Below, in pieces: positions 14,241 to 20,850 of a stretch of 35,877 nucleotides of DNA. The DNA lies in IMG/VR virus record IMGVR_UViG_3300024301_000040, positions 1-35,877 of that record; one strand, given 5' to 3'. The position numbers and the translations under genes were made by a program. The stretch's first letter is position 1, and every line of letters begins with the position of its first letter. The notes under the pieces are model-generated. The model made no database searches, was not told the DNA's origin, and saw only the letters and a program-made list of their open reading frames with translations. This stretch comes from a virus.

Positions 14241-14923
14241 TTAGAAATTACAATGAACAACAATTAGAAGATAACTACAATAGATTTATTGAAGCTATCA
14301 AAAAAGTATTTACTGGAGAACGTTTGGATAAGTTATTACATATGTATTCTCCAAACGAATTGGGAACTGAATTGGCTATGGCACCTGCGAGTGGTAAACT
14401 TAATTTCCACTCAGCATATCCGGGTGGTTACATAGACCATGTTATGAATGTTGCTACAAACGCTTACAAAATCAAAAAGATGTTTGAAGCAAGTGGTGGT
14501 TACATTAATTTTACCGATGAAGAATTGCTATTCGCAGCATTCCATCATGATTTAGGAAAGTTGGGGGATGGTAAAGAACCTTACTACCTACCACAAGAAT
14601 CAGAGTGGCATCAAAAAAACAAGAAAGAGTATTTTACTCATAATCCAAAACTACAATACTTTGATGTAACCGATAGAGCGTTTTGGTTATTGAATCAGTA
14701 TGGAATCAAATATACTCAAAAAGAACAATTGGGTATCCATATGGCTGATGGATTATATAATGATGCTACTAAGAAATATTTTATTTCTTACAACGAAGAT
14801 TTCCAAGTAAAAACGGATTTACCCTACATTCTACATTGGGCTGACCATATGAGTACTCGAATAGAAAATTCAGAATACCGAAAAGCAACTGGAATGTATG
14901 ACAATATTTCCGAAAACTTTTAA
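14237..14923 (+). CDS. HD-domain phosphohydrolase
   Basis: 228 aa. His68 in GGYIDHVMNV, the HHDLGK motif (103-108), His168 and Asp203 (WADHMS) give the HD metal-binding order H...HD...H...D. HD proteins of this type hydrolyse nucleotides or act as 3'-5' exoribonucleases (YhaM-like); the substrate cannot be told by eye. Last gene of an operon starting with a nucleotidase, which favours nucleotide metabolism. Confidence 0.78.
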   Translation: MIRNYNEQQLEDNYNRFIEAIKKVFTGERLDKLLHMYSPNELGTELAMAPASGKLNFHSAYPGGYIDHVMNVATNAYKIKKMFEASGGYINFTDEELLFAAFHHDLGKLGDGKEPYYLPQESEWHQKNKKEYFTHNPKLQYFDVTDRAFWLLNQYGIKYTQKEQLGIHMADGLYNDATKKYFISYNEDFQVKTDLPYILHWADHMSTRIENSEYRKATGMYDNISENF

Positions 14924-14929
14924 TAAAAC

Positions 14930-14942
14930 TGACTAAGTGTCA
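14930..14942 (+). promoter_or_regulatory. Short inverted repeat upstream of hsp20
   Basis: TGAC (14930-14933) and GTCA (14939-14942) flank 5 nt in the 54-nt gap before the Hsp20 gene. No TTTG-N20-TATATTTG promoter or late motif is present there, so this could be an operator or a different promoter element. Arms are only 4 bp; weak. Confidence 0.2.
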
Positions 14943-14977
14943 TAAAATAATAAATGGAACAAATTTGGTAATATGGG

Positions 14978-15379
14978 ATGTATATGTTTAACTTAAAAAA
15001 TACAAATGACATGACTTATTCGTTTAACAATTTATTTGATGATATCCTAAAGGATTCACTTTACACACCAACAATGCCTCATCGTAATGAGGGACATTAT
15101 TCCATTAACAAAACCAAAGAAGGTACGATGGAACTTATTGTGAATGTAGCGGGGCATAATCCTAAAGATGTAGAATTAAATGCTACTGAAAATGAAATTC
15201 ATATTAAAGCAACTACTGAAAGGGTAAACGCTGTAATTGGTAATGTAAATCTTAAATTTACGGTTGGTAAAGATTATGATGGAACATCTTCAGATGCAAC
15301 TATTGAGAATGGTATTCTTACCATCGTATTAGATAAGAAAGAAGAGCAAAAAGGGAAAAAAGTTAAAATCAAATTTTAA
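14978..15379 (+). CDS. hsp20: Hsp20 / alpha-crystallin small heat-shock protein
   Basis: 133 aa. The alpha-crystallin domain covers about 42-133: MELIVNVAGHNPKDVELNA, IHIKA, then ATIENGILTIVLDKKEE and the terminal KVKIKF. ATP-independent chaperone that holds unfolded proteins; Hsp20 genes are known in T4-like marine phages, where assembly chaperoning is assumed. Start could be 14978, 14984 or 15011 (MTYSFNN). A terminator follows. Confidence 0.87.
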   Translation: MYMFNLKNTNDMTYSFNNLFDDILKDSLYTPTMPHRNEGHYSINKTKEGTMELIVNVAGHNPKDVELNATENEIHIKATTERVNAVIGNVNLKFTVGKDYDGTSSDATIENGILTIVLDKKEEQKGKKVKIKF

Positions 15380-15402
15380 CTTAGGTTACGGAAATCAAAT
15401 AG

Positions 15403-15430
15403 AGGGAGGGTTGTTAAATTCTCCCTTTTT
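15403..15430 (+). terminator. Rho-independent terminator after hsp20
   Basis: AGGGAG (15403-15408) pairs with CTCCCT (15421-15426) around a 12-nt loop, followed by a T-run. Confidence 0.7.
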
Positions 15431-15440
15431 GGTTTTTTGA

Positions 15441-15449
15441 TATTTATAT
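15441..15449 (+). promoter_or_regulatory. Candidate late promoter (TATTTATAT)
   Basis: TATTTATAT directly after the hsp20 terminator and 23 nt before ATG 15473. The clean terminator-then-motif arrangement makes this one of the best examples of the class. Confidence 0.55.
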
Positions 15450-15472
15450 ATACATTAAAAATAATAAGTTTT

Positions 15473-15652
15473 ATGAAACCAGCATACAAAGAAAAAGCAT
15501 TAAATCACATTGAGGGTATTGAAAATAGATTAAATACCATTCAAGAAATGTTAGAAGGTAAACGACCATCTAACCAATCGGATGCGATTAAGTTAGCAAA
15601 TGAAATTCAATATTTGTTGAATCTATCAAAAAATATAGTGGAGTTATCATAA
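15473..15652 (+). CDS. Small helical hypothetical protein
   Basis: 59 aa from ATG 15473 (MKPAYKEKALNHIEGI...); an in-frame ATG at 15437 lies on or before the late promoter motif and is unlikely. Predicted two-helix hairpin, charged. Ends 1 nt before the GTG start of the membrane protein, so probably co-translated. Unknown function. Confidence 0.6.
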   Translation: MKPAYKEKALNHIEGIENRLNTIQEMLEGKRPSNQSDAIKLANEIQYLLNLSKNIVELS

Positions 15653-15653
15653 G

Positions 15654-17138
15654 GTGAAATTCAGAACTTTCTTATTAGGCTTAGCAGCGTTGTTAATAGC
15701 ATCCGCAGCTGCTTTCTTCTCAGTAACTGGTCTATCCAAATTATTCGCAGGAGCAAGTACTGCCGTTATCCTAATGGCAAGTTCTTTAGAATTTGGTAAA
15801 CTTATATCTGCTGGATTCCTTTACAATTATTGGGATAAGATTAATAAAGCACTTCGTACTTATTTATTAGTAGGTGTATTTGTACTAATCTTAATCACTT
15901 CAGCAGGTATCTATGGATTCCTAACATCAGCATATCAAATAACCGCAGACCAATTAGGTGTTGTAGATAAACAGGTTGAGTTAGTTGAACTAAAGAAGGG
16001 AAGATTCCAAGAACAATTAGATGGGTACACATCTGAGAAAAAACAATTAGCAGAATCTATATCTGAATTATCAAAAGGATTATCAAATAATGTAATTCAA
16101 TATAAGGATAAGGAAACGGGTGAGATAATCACTACAACCTCATCATCTACTCGTAGAGCATTAGAAAGACAACTAAACGATGCTAAATCGGAAAGAGAAC
16201 GAGTATCAAAAAAAATAGAAGTACTATCCGATTCAATCACTTCATTGGATATCAAAGTACTTAGTATTCAACAAAGTTCAGAAGTAGCAGGTGAAGTTGG
16301 TCCTCTAAAGTTTATAGCAGAGGCAACTGGTAAACCAATGAATACTATTGTAAATTGGTTTGCATTATTTATCGTATTTGTATTTGACCCATTGGCAGTA
16401 ACATTAGTAATCGCATTCAATACCGCATTAAAAGTTGATAAAGGTGAAAAGGATAAAAAGAAAGTAGTTGAGAAAAGAGAACTCTATGGTGAAGAAACTG
16501 AAGAAGAAGAATCCGATTTATGGGATAATACTTTACAAGATGGGTTAGAAGATGAAGAACTAAAGAACTTTTATGAAACTAAAGCTAATGATAGAGAAAA
16601 GTTTGTTGATGAAGAATGGGATGAAGACCACACATTAGACCAAGTAATGAATGATATGGTATCCGATATGGATATGGAAGAACTCAACGAAGATTTATTT
16701 GGTGAGGAAGATGGTGAAGAAAACCTTAAAGAACTCATTGAGGAACTTGCAGGGATTATGGAAGATGAAATTGAGGAATCTGAAGAGTGGGAAGAGGAGG
16801 ATGAATCAAGTGAAATTATAAAAGAAAATGTTATAGTTGATGAATTTACTAATCTAAAAAGAGATACATCTCGTAGGGGTATTGATATTGATGGTGATGG
16901 AACTATTGATGGATATGATAATAATGGAGATGGTCTAATAGATGAACCAGTACCATCCTCATCAAAGAGAGCACAATATGTAATGAATGAAAGACCATTC
17001 TACGCTAGACCTAACTTTAATTGGGGTGATACTTCTAAGTGGATTAATAATCAAAACGCAGTTAATTATTGGTTAACTCATATAAAAAACGAATCGGATA
17101 ATTCATATCCAACGGACTTTAGTTCAAAAACCTATTAA
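15654..17138 (+). CDS. Large phage membrane protein with coiled coil, acidic region and Asp-Gly calcium-type repeats
   Basis: 494 aa, GTG start immediately after the previous stop. Hydrophobic segments at about 5-25, 35-60 and 70-90, a long charged coiled coil (about 105-205), and another membrane segment (about 232-255; VNWFALFIVFVFDPLAV). A very acidic region (about 280-390) leads to DIDGDGTIDGYDNNGDGLIDE (split here as DIDGDGTIDGYDNN and GDGLIDE), which looks like calcium-binding Asp-Gly loops. I associate proteins with the first half (LSKLFAGAS, SSLEFGKL) with marine T4-like phages; function unknown. The late promoter suggests a virion-linked or lysis-stage role. Confidence 0.65.
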   Translation: MKFRTFLLGLAALLIASAAAFFSVTGLSKLFAGASTAVILMASSLEFGKLISAGFLYNYWDKINKALRTYLLVGVFVLILITSAGIYGFLTSAYQITADQLGVVDKQVELVELKKGRFQEQLDGYTSEKKQLAESISELSKGLSNNVIQYKDKETGEIITTTSSSTRRALERQLNDAKSERERVSKKIEVLSDSITSLDIKVLSIQQSSEVAGEVGPLKFIAEATGKPMNTIVNWFALFIVFVFDPLAVTLVIAFNTALKVDKGEKDKKKVVEKRELYGEETEEEESDLWDNTLQDGLEDEELKNFYETKANDREKFVDEEWDEDHTLDQVMNDMVSDMDMEELNEDLFGEEDGEENLKELIEELAGIMEDEIEESEEWEEEDESSEIIKENVIVDEFTNLKRDTSRRGIDIDGDGTIDGYDNNGDGLIDEPVPSSSKRAQYVMNERPFYARPNFNWGDTSKWINNQNAVNYWLTHIKNESDNSYPTDFSSKTY

Positions 17139-17142
17139 AACA

Positions 17143-17174
17143 TTTGTTTAATTCAAATATATTTCGTATATTTG
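17143..17174 (+). promoter_or_regulatory. Host-type promoter for the 17193-19687 operon
   Basis: TTTG at 17143-17146 and TATATTTG at 17167-17174, 20 nt apart; closest to consensus of the plus-strand sites. ATG follows 18 nt later, and six closely spaced genes follow. Confidence 0.75.
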
Positions 17175-17192
17175 TGTATAAACAAATAAAAA

Positions 17193-18116
17193 ATGGATTT
17201 AGGATACGCTTGTATTAATATGACTCTATCGGCACAAAAGCCAAAGATTACCACAAATCGTTCTATGATTAAAAAAACCTTCAAAGAACGGGGTTTGGAA
17301 TATGCTGGTGAATTGGGTTTAAAAAACGCTAGAGATTTATTTCACATTCTTAAATGGAATAATGAAAATGGAATTAAATTCTTCAGATTATCATCTGAAT
17401 TTTTTCCATGGGCATCTGAATATAAGTTTGAAGATTTACCACAATTCAATCGTATCAAAACTTTGTTAGAAGGATGTGGTAATTATGCTAAGAAAAATGG
17501 TATCCGTATCACTTCTCACCCAGGCCCATTCAATGTATTAGTTTCACCTCGTGAAAATGTAGTACAAAATACAATTACTGATTTGGAAATACATGGTAGG
17601 GTATTTGATTTAATGGGGTTATCACAAACACCTTACAACAAACTTAACATTCATTGTAATGGTGTGTATGGTGATAAGATTTCTGCTATGGATAGATTTT
17701 GTGAGAACTTCAAAAGGTTATCACCATCAGTACAAAGTAGATTGACTGTTGAGAATGATGATAAAGCATCAATGTATTCAGTAAAAGATTTAATGTACAT
17801 ACATGAAAAGATTGGTATTCCTATTGTATTTGATTACCATCATCACAAATTTTGTACTGGTGGGTTGAATGAAGAAGAGGCTCTTAAATTAGCTGTATCA
17901 ACGTGGCCAGAAGGTATCACACCCGTTGTACATTATTCTGAATCAAAATCACTACATGAGGAAAATAATAAACTAAAACCACAAGCTCATTCTGATTATA
18001 TTAATTCGGTTCCAAATACATATGGAATGGATGTTGATATTATGGTAGAAGCCAAAGCAAAAGAACTTGCTATACTTCCATTCATAAATAAGGTGAGTAA
18101 ATTAATAAACGGATAA
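17193..18116 (+). CDS. uvsE: UV-damage endonuclease (UvdE/UvsE family)
   Basis: 307 aa, the usual length of the family. LGYACINMTL near the N-terminus, FFRLSS (63-68), TSHPGPF (107-113), LNIHCNGVYGDK (151-162), VENDD (186-190) and DYHHH (214-218) are the conserved metal-binding and substrate segments of the TIM-barrel nuclease. The enzyme nicks 5' to pyrimidine dimers and starts alternative excision repair. HPGPF has Pro where relatives usually have Gln. T4 uses DenV for this task, so this is a different solution to UV repair. Confidence 0.88.
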   Translation: MDLGYACINMTLSAQKPKITTNRSMIKKTFKERGLEYAGELGLKNARDLFHILKWNNENGIKFFRLSSEFFPWASEYKFEDLPQFNRIKTLLEGCGNYAKKNGIRITSHPGPFNVLVSPRENVVQNTITDLEIHGRVFDLMGLSQTPYNKLNIHCNGVYGDKISAMDRFCENFKRLSPSVQSRLTVENDDKASMYSVKDLMYIHEKIGIPIVFDYHHHKFCTGGLNEEEALKLAVSTWPEGITPVVHYSESKSLHEENNKLKPQAHSDYINSVPNTYGMDVDIMVEAKAKELAILPFINKVSKLING

Positions 18117-18117
18117 T

Positions 18118-18504
18118 ATGATTATAGATACTAATATTACAACTCCTAAGAGAGTAGAAAAGGGATGGGGTTATGAACTTTGGATTCATAACGATTCAGA
18201 ATATTGTGGTAAACTTTTAGTTTTCACAAAAAATAGAAATAGATTTTCAATGCATTACCACCTTCAGAAAAAAGAAAGTTGGTATGTGCAGGAAGGAAGA
18301 TTTCAATTCAATTGGTTGGATGTTGAAAGTGGTAAATTAGAAGGTACTCAATTGGAGAAAGGACAATCGGTTCTTATCGAACGAGGATTACCACATCAGT
18401 TGATTGCATTGGAAGATAACTCAATCGTATTTGAGGTATCAACCGAACATTTTGATGAAGATAGTTATAGAGTTTATAGAGAAACGCCCGAAGATTTATT
18501 ATGA
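18118..18504 (+). CDS. Cupin-fold protein (phosphomannose-isomerase-like)
   Basis: 128 aa single cupin. Motif 1 with His46, His48 and Glu53 (HYHLQKKESWYV) and motif 2 His93 (GLPHQL) supply metal ligands. The opening EKGWGYELWI is typical of the type II phosphomannose isomerase/GDP-mannose cupin domain. Substrate in the phage is unknown; sugar isomerisation or surface-sugar change is possible. 1-nt spacer from uvsE, and a 4-nt overlap with the next gene. Confidence 0.75.
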   Translation: MIIDTNITTPKRVEKGWGYELWIHNDSEYCGKLLVFTKNRNRFSMHYHLQKKESWYVQEGRFQFNWLDVESGKLEGTQLEKGQSVLIERGLPHQLIALEDNSIVFEVSTEHFDEDSYRVYRETPEDLL

Positions 18505-18680
18505 GCTATGTAAAGGTACATTTACCTGAGTTAGACGAATTAAAAAATAGAATTGAATCAAACTATGATAAGTGGATTCCTTTTTATGGAAAGTACGGAG
18601 CAGTGGTGGGTAGTACTGAATCAGTAGAGTATTTGGATAAAAAATTAAAAGAATATTATGATAGTAAAGAGAATAAATAA
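18501..18680 (+). CDS. Small hypothetical protein
   Basis: 59 aa (MSYVKVHLPELDELKNRI...YYDSKENK) with ATGA overlap to the cupin gene and a 23-nt overlap into the next. Predicted helix-rich, Lys/Glu/Tyr-rich. Accepted because it fills the only gap in a tightly coupled operon. Function unknown. Confidence 0.55.
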   Translation: MSYVKVHLPELDELKNRIESNYDKWIPFYGKYGAVVGSTESVEYLDKKLKEYYDSKENK

Positions 18681-19230
18681 AACTGAAGTTAGCAACGAAG
18701 ATTTAACACAATATAAAAATGCAATATCTAAATTAGATGGTATTACTTTTAGTGGTAATGATGTTGGTATTGATAAAAGAATTATCACACTTAGATTTGG
18801 TGGTGAGTATGATGAACTAACTTTAGTAAATCCAGTTATAATTGAACGTTCTGATAATATGGTTGTTTATTATGAAAAGGATTCTGTAAAAAATAAGACC
18901 AGAAGGACTGTAAGACATTCATCATTTTCAGTTGAAACTGATAACTTAGGTGTAGTTGAGTTTAAGGCAGATAAATCATCTTGGAAAAACAATGATGAAT
19001 ATATGGAGGATATTGGATTGTTTGAATGTGTAATTGCACAACGATTAATTGATTCAATCGATGGTATTGATATCACACATCCAACTAGGAGATATACTAC
19101 TCAGATAACTGCTGATAAGAAGCCGGGTAGAAATGAGAGAGTAATGTTACAATCACCAGATGGTGAAATGGAATTTGTTAAATATAAAAAAGCAGAATCT
19201 CTTTTATCTAAAGGATATCAATTAGTATAA
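18658..19230 (+). CDS. Peptide-deformylase-like protein lacking the metal-binding residues
   Basis: 190 aa. The order of features matches peptide deformylase: VGIDKRIITLRF (enzyme: VDIHQRIIVIDV), LTLVNPVIIERS (LVLINPELLEKS), and near the end VIAQRLIDSIDGI (CIQHEMDHLVGK). The three zinc ligands are gone: the EGCLS Cys region reads YEKDSV, and HExxH reads RLIDS. The GLAAxQ motif is also lost. If homologous, it cannot deformylate peptides by the known mechanism. A C-terminal extension (GEMEFVKYKKAESLLSKGY) is added. Active deformylases are common in marine phages. Reads as an intact, coupled gene, not decay. Homology is by eye. Confidence 0.5.
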   Translation: MIVKRINKTEVSNEDLTQYKNAISKLDGITFSGNDVGIDKRIITLRFGGEYDELTLVNPVIIERSDNMVVYYEKDSVKNKTRRTVRHSSFSVETDNLGVVEFKADKSSWKNNDEYMEDIGLFECVIAQRLIDSIDGIDITHPTRRYTTQITADKKPGRNERVMLQSPDGEMEFVKYKKAESLLSKGYQLV

Positions 19231-19478
19231 TGGCAATACTCACATACACTTCAGAAGAACCCACTAATAGGGAGGCTATGAGTATATCATTTGATATGCC
19301 CGATGATATGAACATATATGAATTTAAAATCATGTGTGTTCGTTTAGCAAGTTCTATGGGGTATCACCCAGATTCAATTAAAAGAGCATTTGGTGAAACT
19401 GAAATTAGAACAGAATTGGATAATGAATTAGCTGAGTTAATTAATTCAATGAATGTAACAACCGGTTCATTAGTATGA
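19230..19478 (+). CDS. Hypothetical small protein
   Basis: 82 aa, acidic; N-terminal beta strand (SISFDMPDD) then helices (EFKIMCVRLASSMG, LDNELAELINSM). Starts on the last base of the previous stop codon and overlaps the next gene by 4 nt. No family recognised. Confidence 0.6.
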   Translation: MAILTYTSEEPTNREAMSISFDMPDDMNIYEFKIMCVRLASSMGYHPDSIKRAFGETEIRTELDNELAELINSMNVTTGSLV

Positions 19479-19687
19479 TAGATGAAACTATATTACACAA
19501 ACTATTAACTTTAGAAGTAATAGTTGAAACCATAATGGATACTTTGATAGAAAATGAATTAATAGATGTTGAGGAATTTGATGATAATCTTATAGCTAAG
19601 ATTAAAGAGTTGGATAGTATTAACCACACTCAAAAAGCTGAATTTGATTATTCAACTTTTTTAATGGGTCCGAAAGGAGAAGCCTAA
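19475..19687 (+). CDS. Hypothetical small acidic helical protein
   Basis: 70 aa, very acidic and helical (LLTLEVIVETIMDTLIENELI). Resembles short helical proteins seen in marine T4-like phages next to structural or regulatory genes, but no name can be given. Last gene of the operon starting at uvsE. Confidence 0.55.
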   Translation: MIDETILHKLLTLEVIVETIMDTLIENELIDVEEFDDNLIAKIKELDSINHTQKAEFDYSTFLMGPKGEA

Positions 19688-19694
19688 AAATAAA

Positions 19695-19726
19695 TTTGGA
19701 AAATTGAAATATTTTTCGTATATTTA
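19695..19726 (+). promoter_or_regulatory. Host-type promoter for the late sigma factor operon
   Basis: TTTG at 19695-19698 and TATATTTA at 19719-19726, 20 nt apart, 16 nt before ATG 19743. It places production of the late sigma factor under host-polymerase control, as expected for the early-to-late switch. Confidence 0.65.
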
Positions 19727-19742
19727 CATTATCTTTTATATT

Positions 19743-20006
19743 ATGGAAATTTTATATATTATATTAGGGGTATCAATCATACTGAATATCTTTCTTTTTT
19801 GGAGAGGTATTCGTTTGGTTACTCAAGTAGAACAATCTCAATTAAACGTTGTTAACAACGATTATAATACTCTGCAAACATTGGAATCTATGTTAGATGA
19901 AATGAGGCAGTTGGATTTAAAGGGTTCATTTGAATCCGATGATGAAGTGGGTGTAGTATTCTCAGAATTAAAAGATGTTATTAAGAAATATAAAGATAAC
20001 ATTTAA
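19743..20006 (+). CDS. Small single-pass membrane protein with coiled coil
   Basis: 87 aa from ATG 19743 (MEILYIILGVSIILN...); an in-frame ATG at 19704 overlaps the promoter and is rejected. One N-terminal membrane helix (about 3-24) and an acidic helical tail (LQTLESMLDEMRQLD). Located 3 nt upstream of the late sigma factor gene. Function unknown. Confidence 0.6.
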   Translation: MEILYIILGVSIILNIFLFWRGIRLVTQVEQSQLNVVNNDYNTLQTLESMLDEMRQLDLKGSFESDDEVGVVFSELKDVIKKYKDNI

Positions 20007-20009
20007 ATT

Positions 20010-20735
20010 ATGGCAAAACAGAGAAAAAAGAAATCAAAGATATACTTCGGAACACCAGCACAAGAAGCTATTATAGAATATAATGCAAGTACTGACCCGC
20101 ATGAAAGAAATAAAATATATAAAGAAAGAATTCAATTTCCATTTGAAAAACTAGCTGAAAATATTTTAAATACATTTAAGTTTTCATACTTTGATGTGCC
20201 TAAATCTGATATACAAAGTGAGGTTGTATCTGTATTGATACAAAAAATTCATATGTATCAACCTGATAAGGGTAGAGCATTTTCATATTTTTCTATTGTT
20301 GCAAAAAATCATTTAATTTTACAAAATAACGGAAATTACAAACGTTACAAAAAAACTGATTTATTATCTCAGATGCCTGAAGCTTGGAATCCTGAAGATA
20401 ATTTTTATGATGATGAAATTGGTACTGAGTATGGTGAGTTTAAAGAATTAATGTTAGCATATTGGGAAAAGAATCTAACAAAAGTATTTACAAAAAAAAG
20501 AGATATTCAGATAGCGGATGCAATCTTAGAACTATTTAGAAGAAGTCAATTCATAGAGAACTTTAACAAAAAGCATTTATATCTTTTGATACGAGAAATG
20601 ACTGATTGTAAAACTCATTATATTACCAAAGTTGTTAACGTAATGAAAGAACATCAAAAACGAATGTTAAATGAATATTTAGATTATGGTGAGGTATCCG
20701 ATAATCCAGATGAAGATGAATTCTTTTCCTACTAG
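20010..20735 (+). CDS. 55: T4 gp55-like late sigma factor
   Basis: 241 aa (T4 gp55 is 185 aa). Residues about 70-115 resemble the sigma region 2 of gp55: an acidic helix, then MYQPDKGRAFSYFSIVAKNHLI and a basic segment NYKRYKKTDLL (T4: [20 protein letters not shown]...KKERK). gp55 redirects host RNA polymerase to late promoters with a TATAAATA-type -10 box. Late-region genes here carry TAYTTATAT upstream, which fits a shifted specificity. The C-terminal end is acidic, as in gp55, where the tail contacts the sliding clamp. Start at ATG 20010; no competing start. Confidence 0.78.
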   Translation: MAKQRKKKSKIYFGTPAQEAIIEYNASTDPHERNKIYKERIQFPFEKLAENILNTFKFSYFDVPKSDIQSEVVSVLIQKIHMYQPDKGRAFSYFSIVAKNHLILQNNGNYKRYKKTDLLSQMPEAWNPEDNFYDDEIGTEYGEFKELMLAYWEKNLTKVFTKKRDIQIADAILELFRRSQFIENFNKKHLYLLIREMTDCKTHYITKVVNVMKEHQKRMLNEYLDYGEVSDNPDEDEFFSY

Positions 20736-20740
20736 CATAA

Positions 20741-20749
20741 TACTTATAT
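20741..20749 (+). promoter_or_regulatory. Candidate late promoter for cassette 2 (TACTTATAT)
   Basis: The same TACTTATAT variant as cassette 1, 101 nt before ATG 20851 (108 nt in cassette 1). Confidence 0.45.
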
Positions 20750-20850
20750 TTAGATAAATTAGGAAACACTACAAATTCCTAAAACAGTTCCACCAATTAC
20801 TTCAGTTTTATTAATAGGTTATAGTTACTTAATCAAAGAGTAATTATCTT
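20750..20850 (+). promoter_or_regulatory. Structured 5' leader of cassette 2
   Basis: Perfect 7-bp hairpin (TTAGGAA 20759-20765, TTCCTAA 20776-20782, 10-nt loop) and a second hairpin (TTACT 20825-20829, AGTAA 20839-20843) ending 8 nt before ATG, as in cassette 1. The first hairpin has entirely different bases from that of cassette 1 but keeps 7 perfect pairs, as expected if structure matters. Confidence 0.45.

Noticed and set aside
14964-14990. TTTG followed by TATATG as a promoter for hsp20
   Set aside because: Spacing is 13 nt, not the invariant 20 nt of the other sites, and the second box is the start-codon region.
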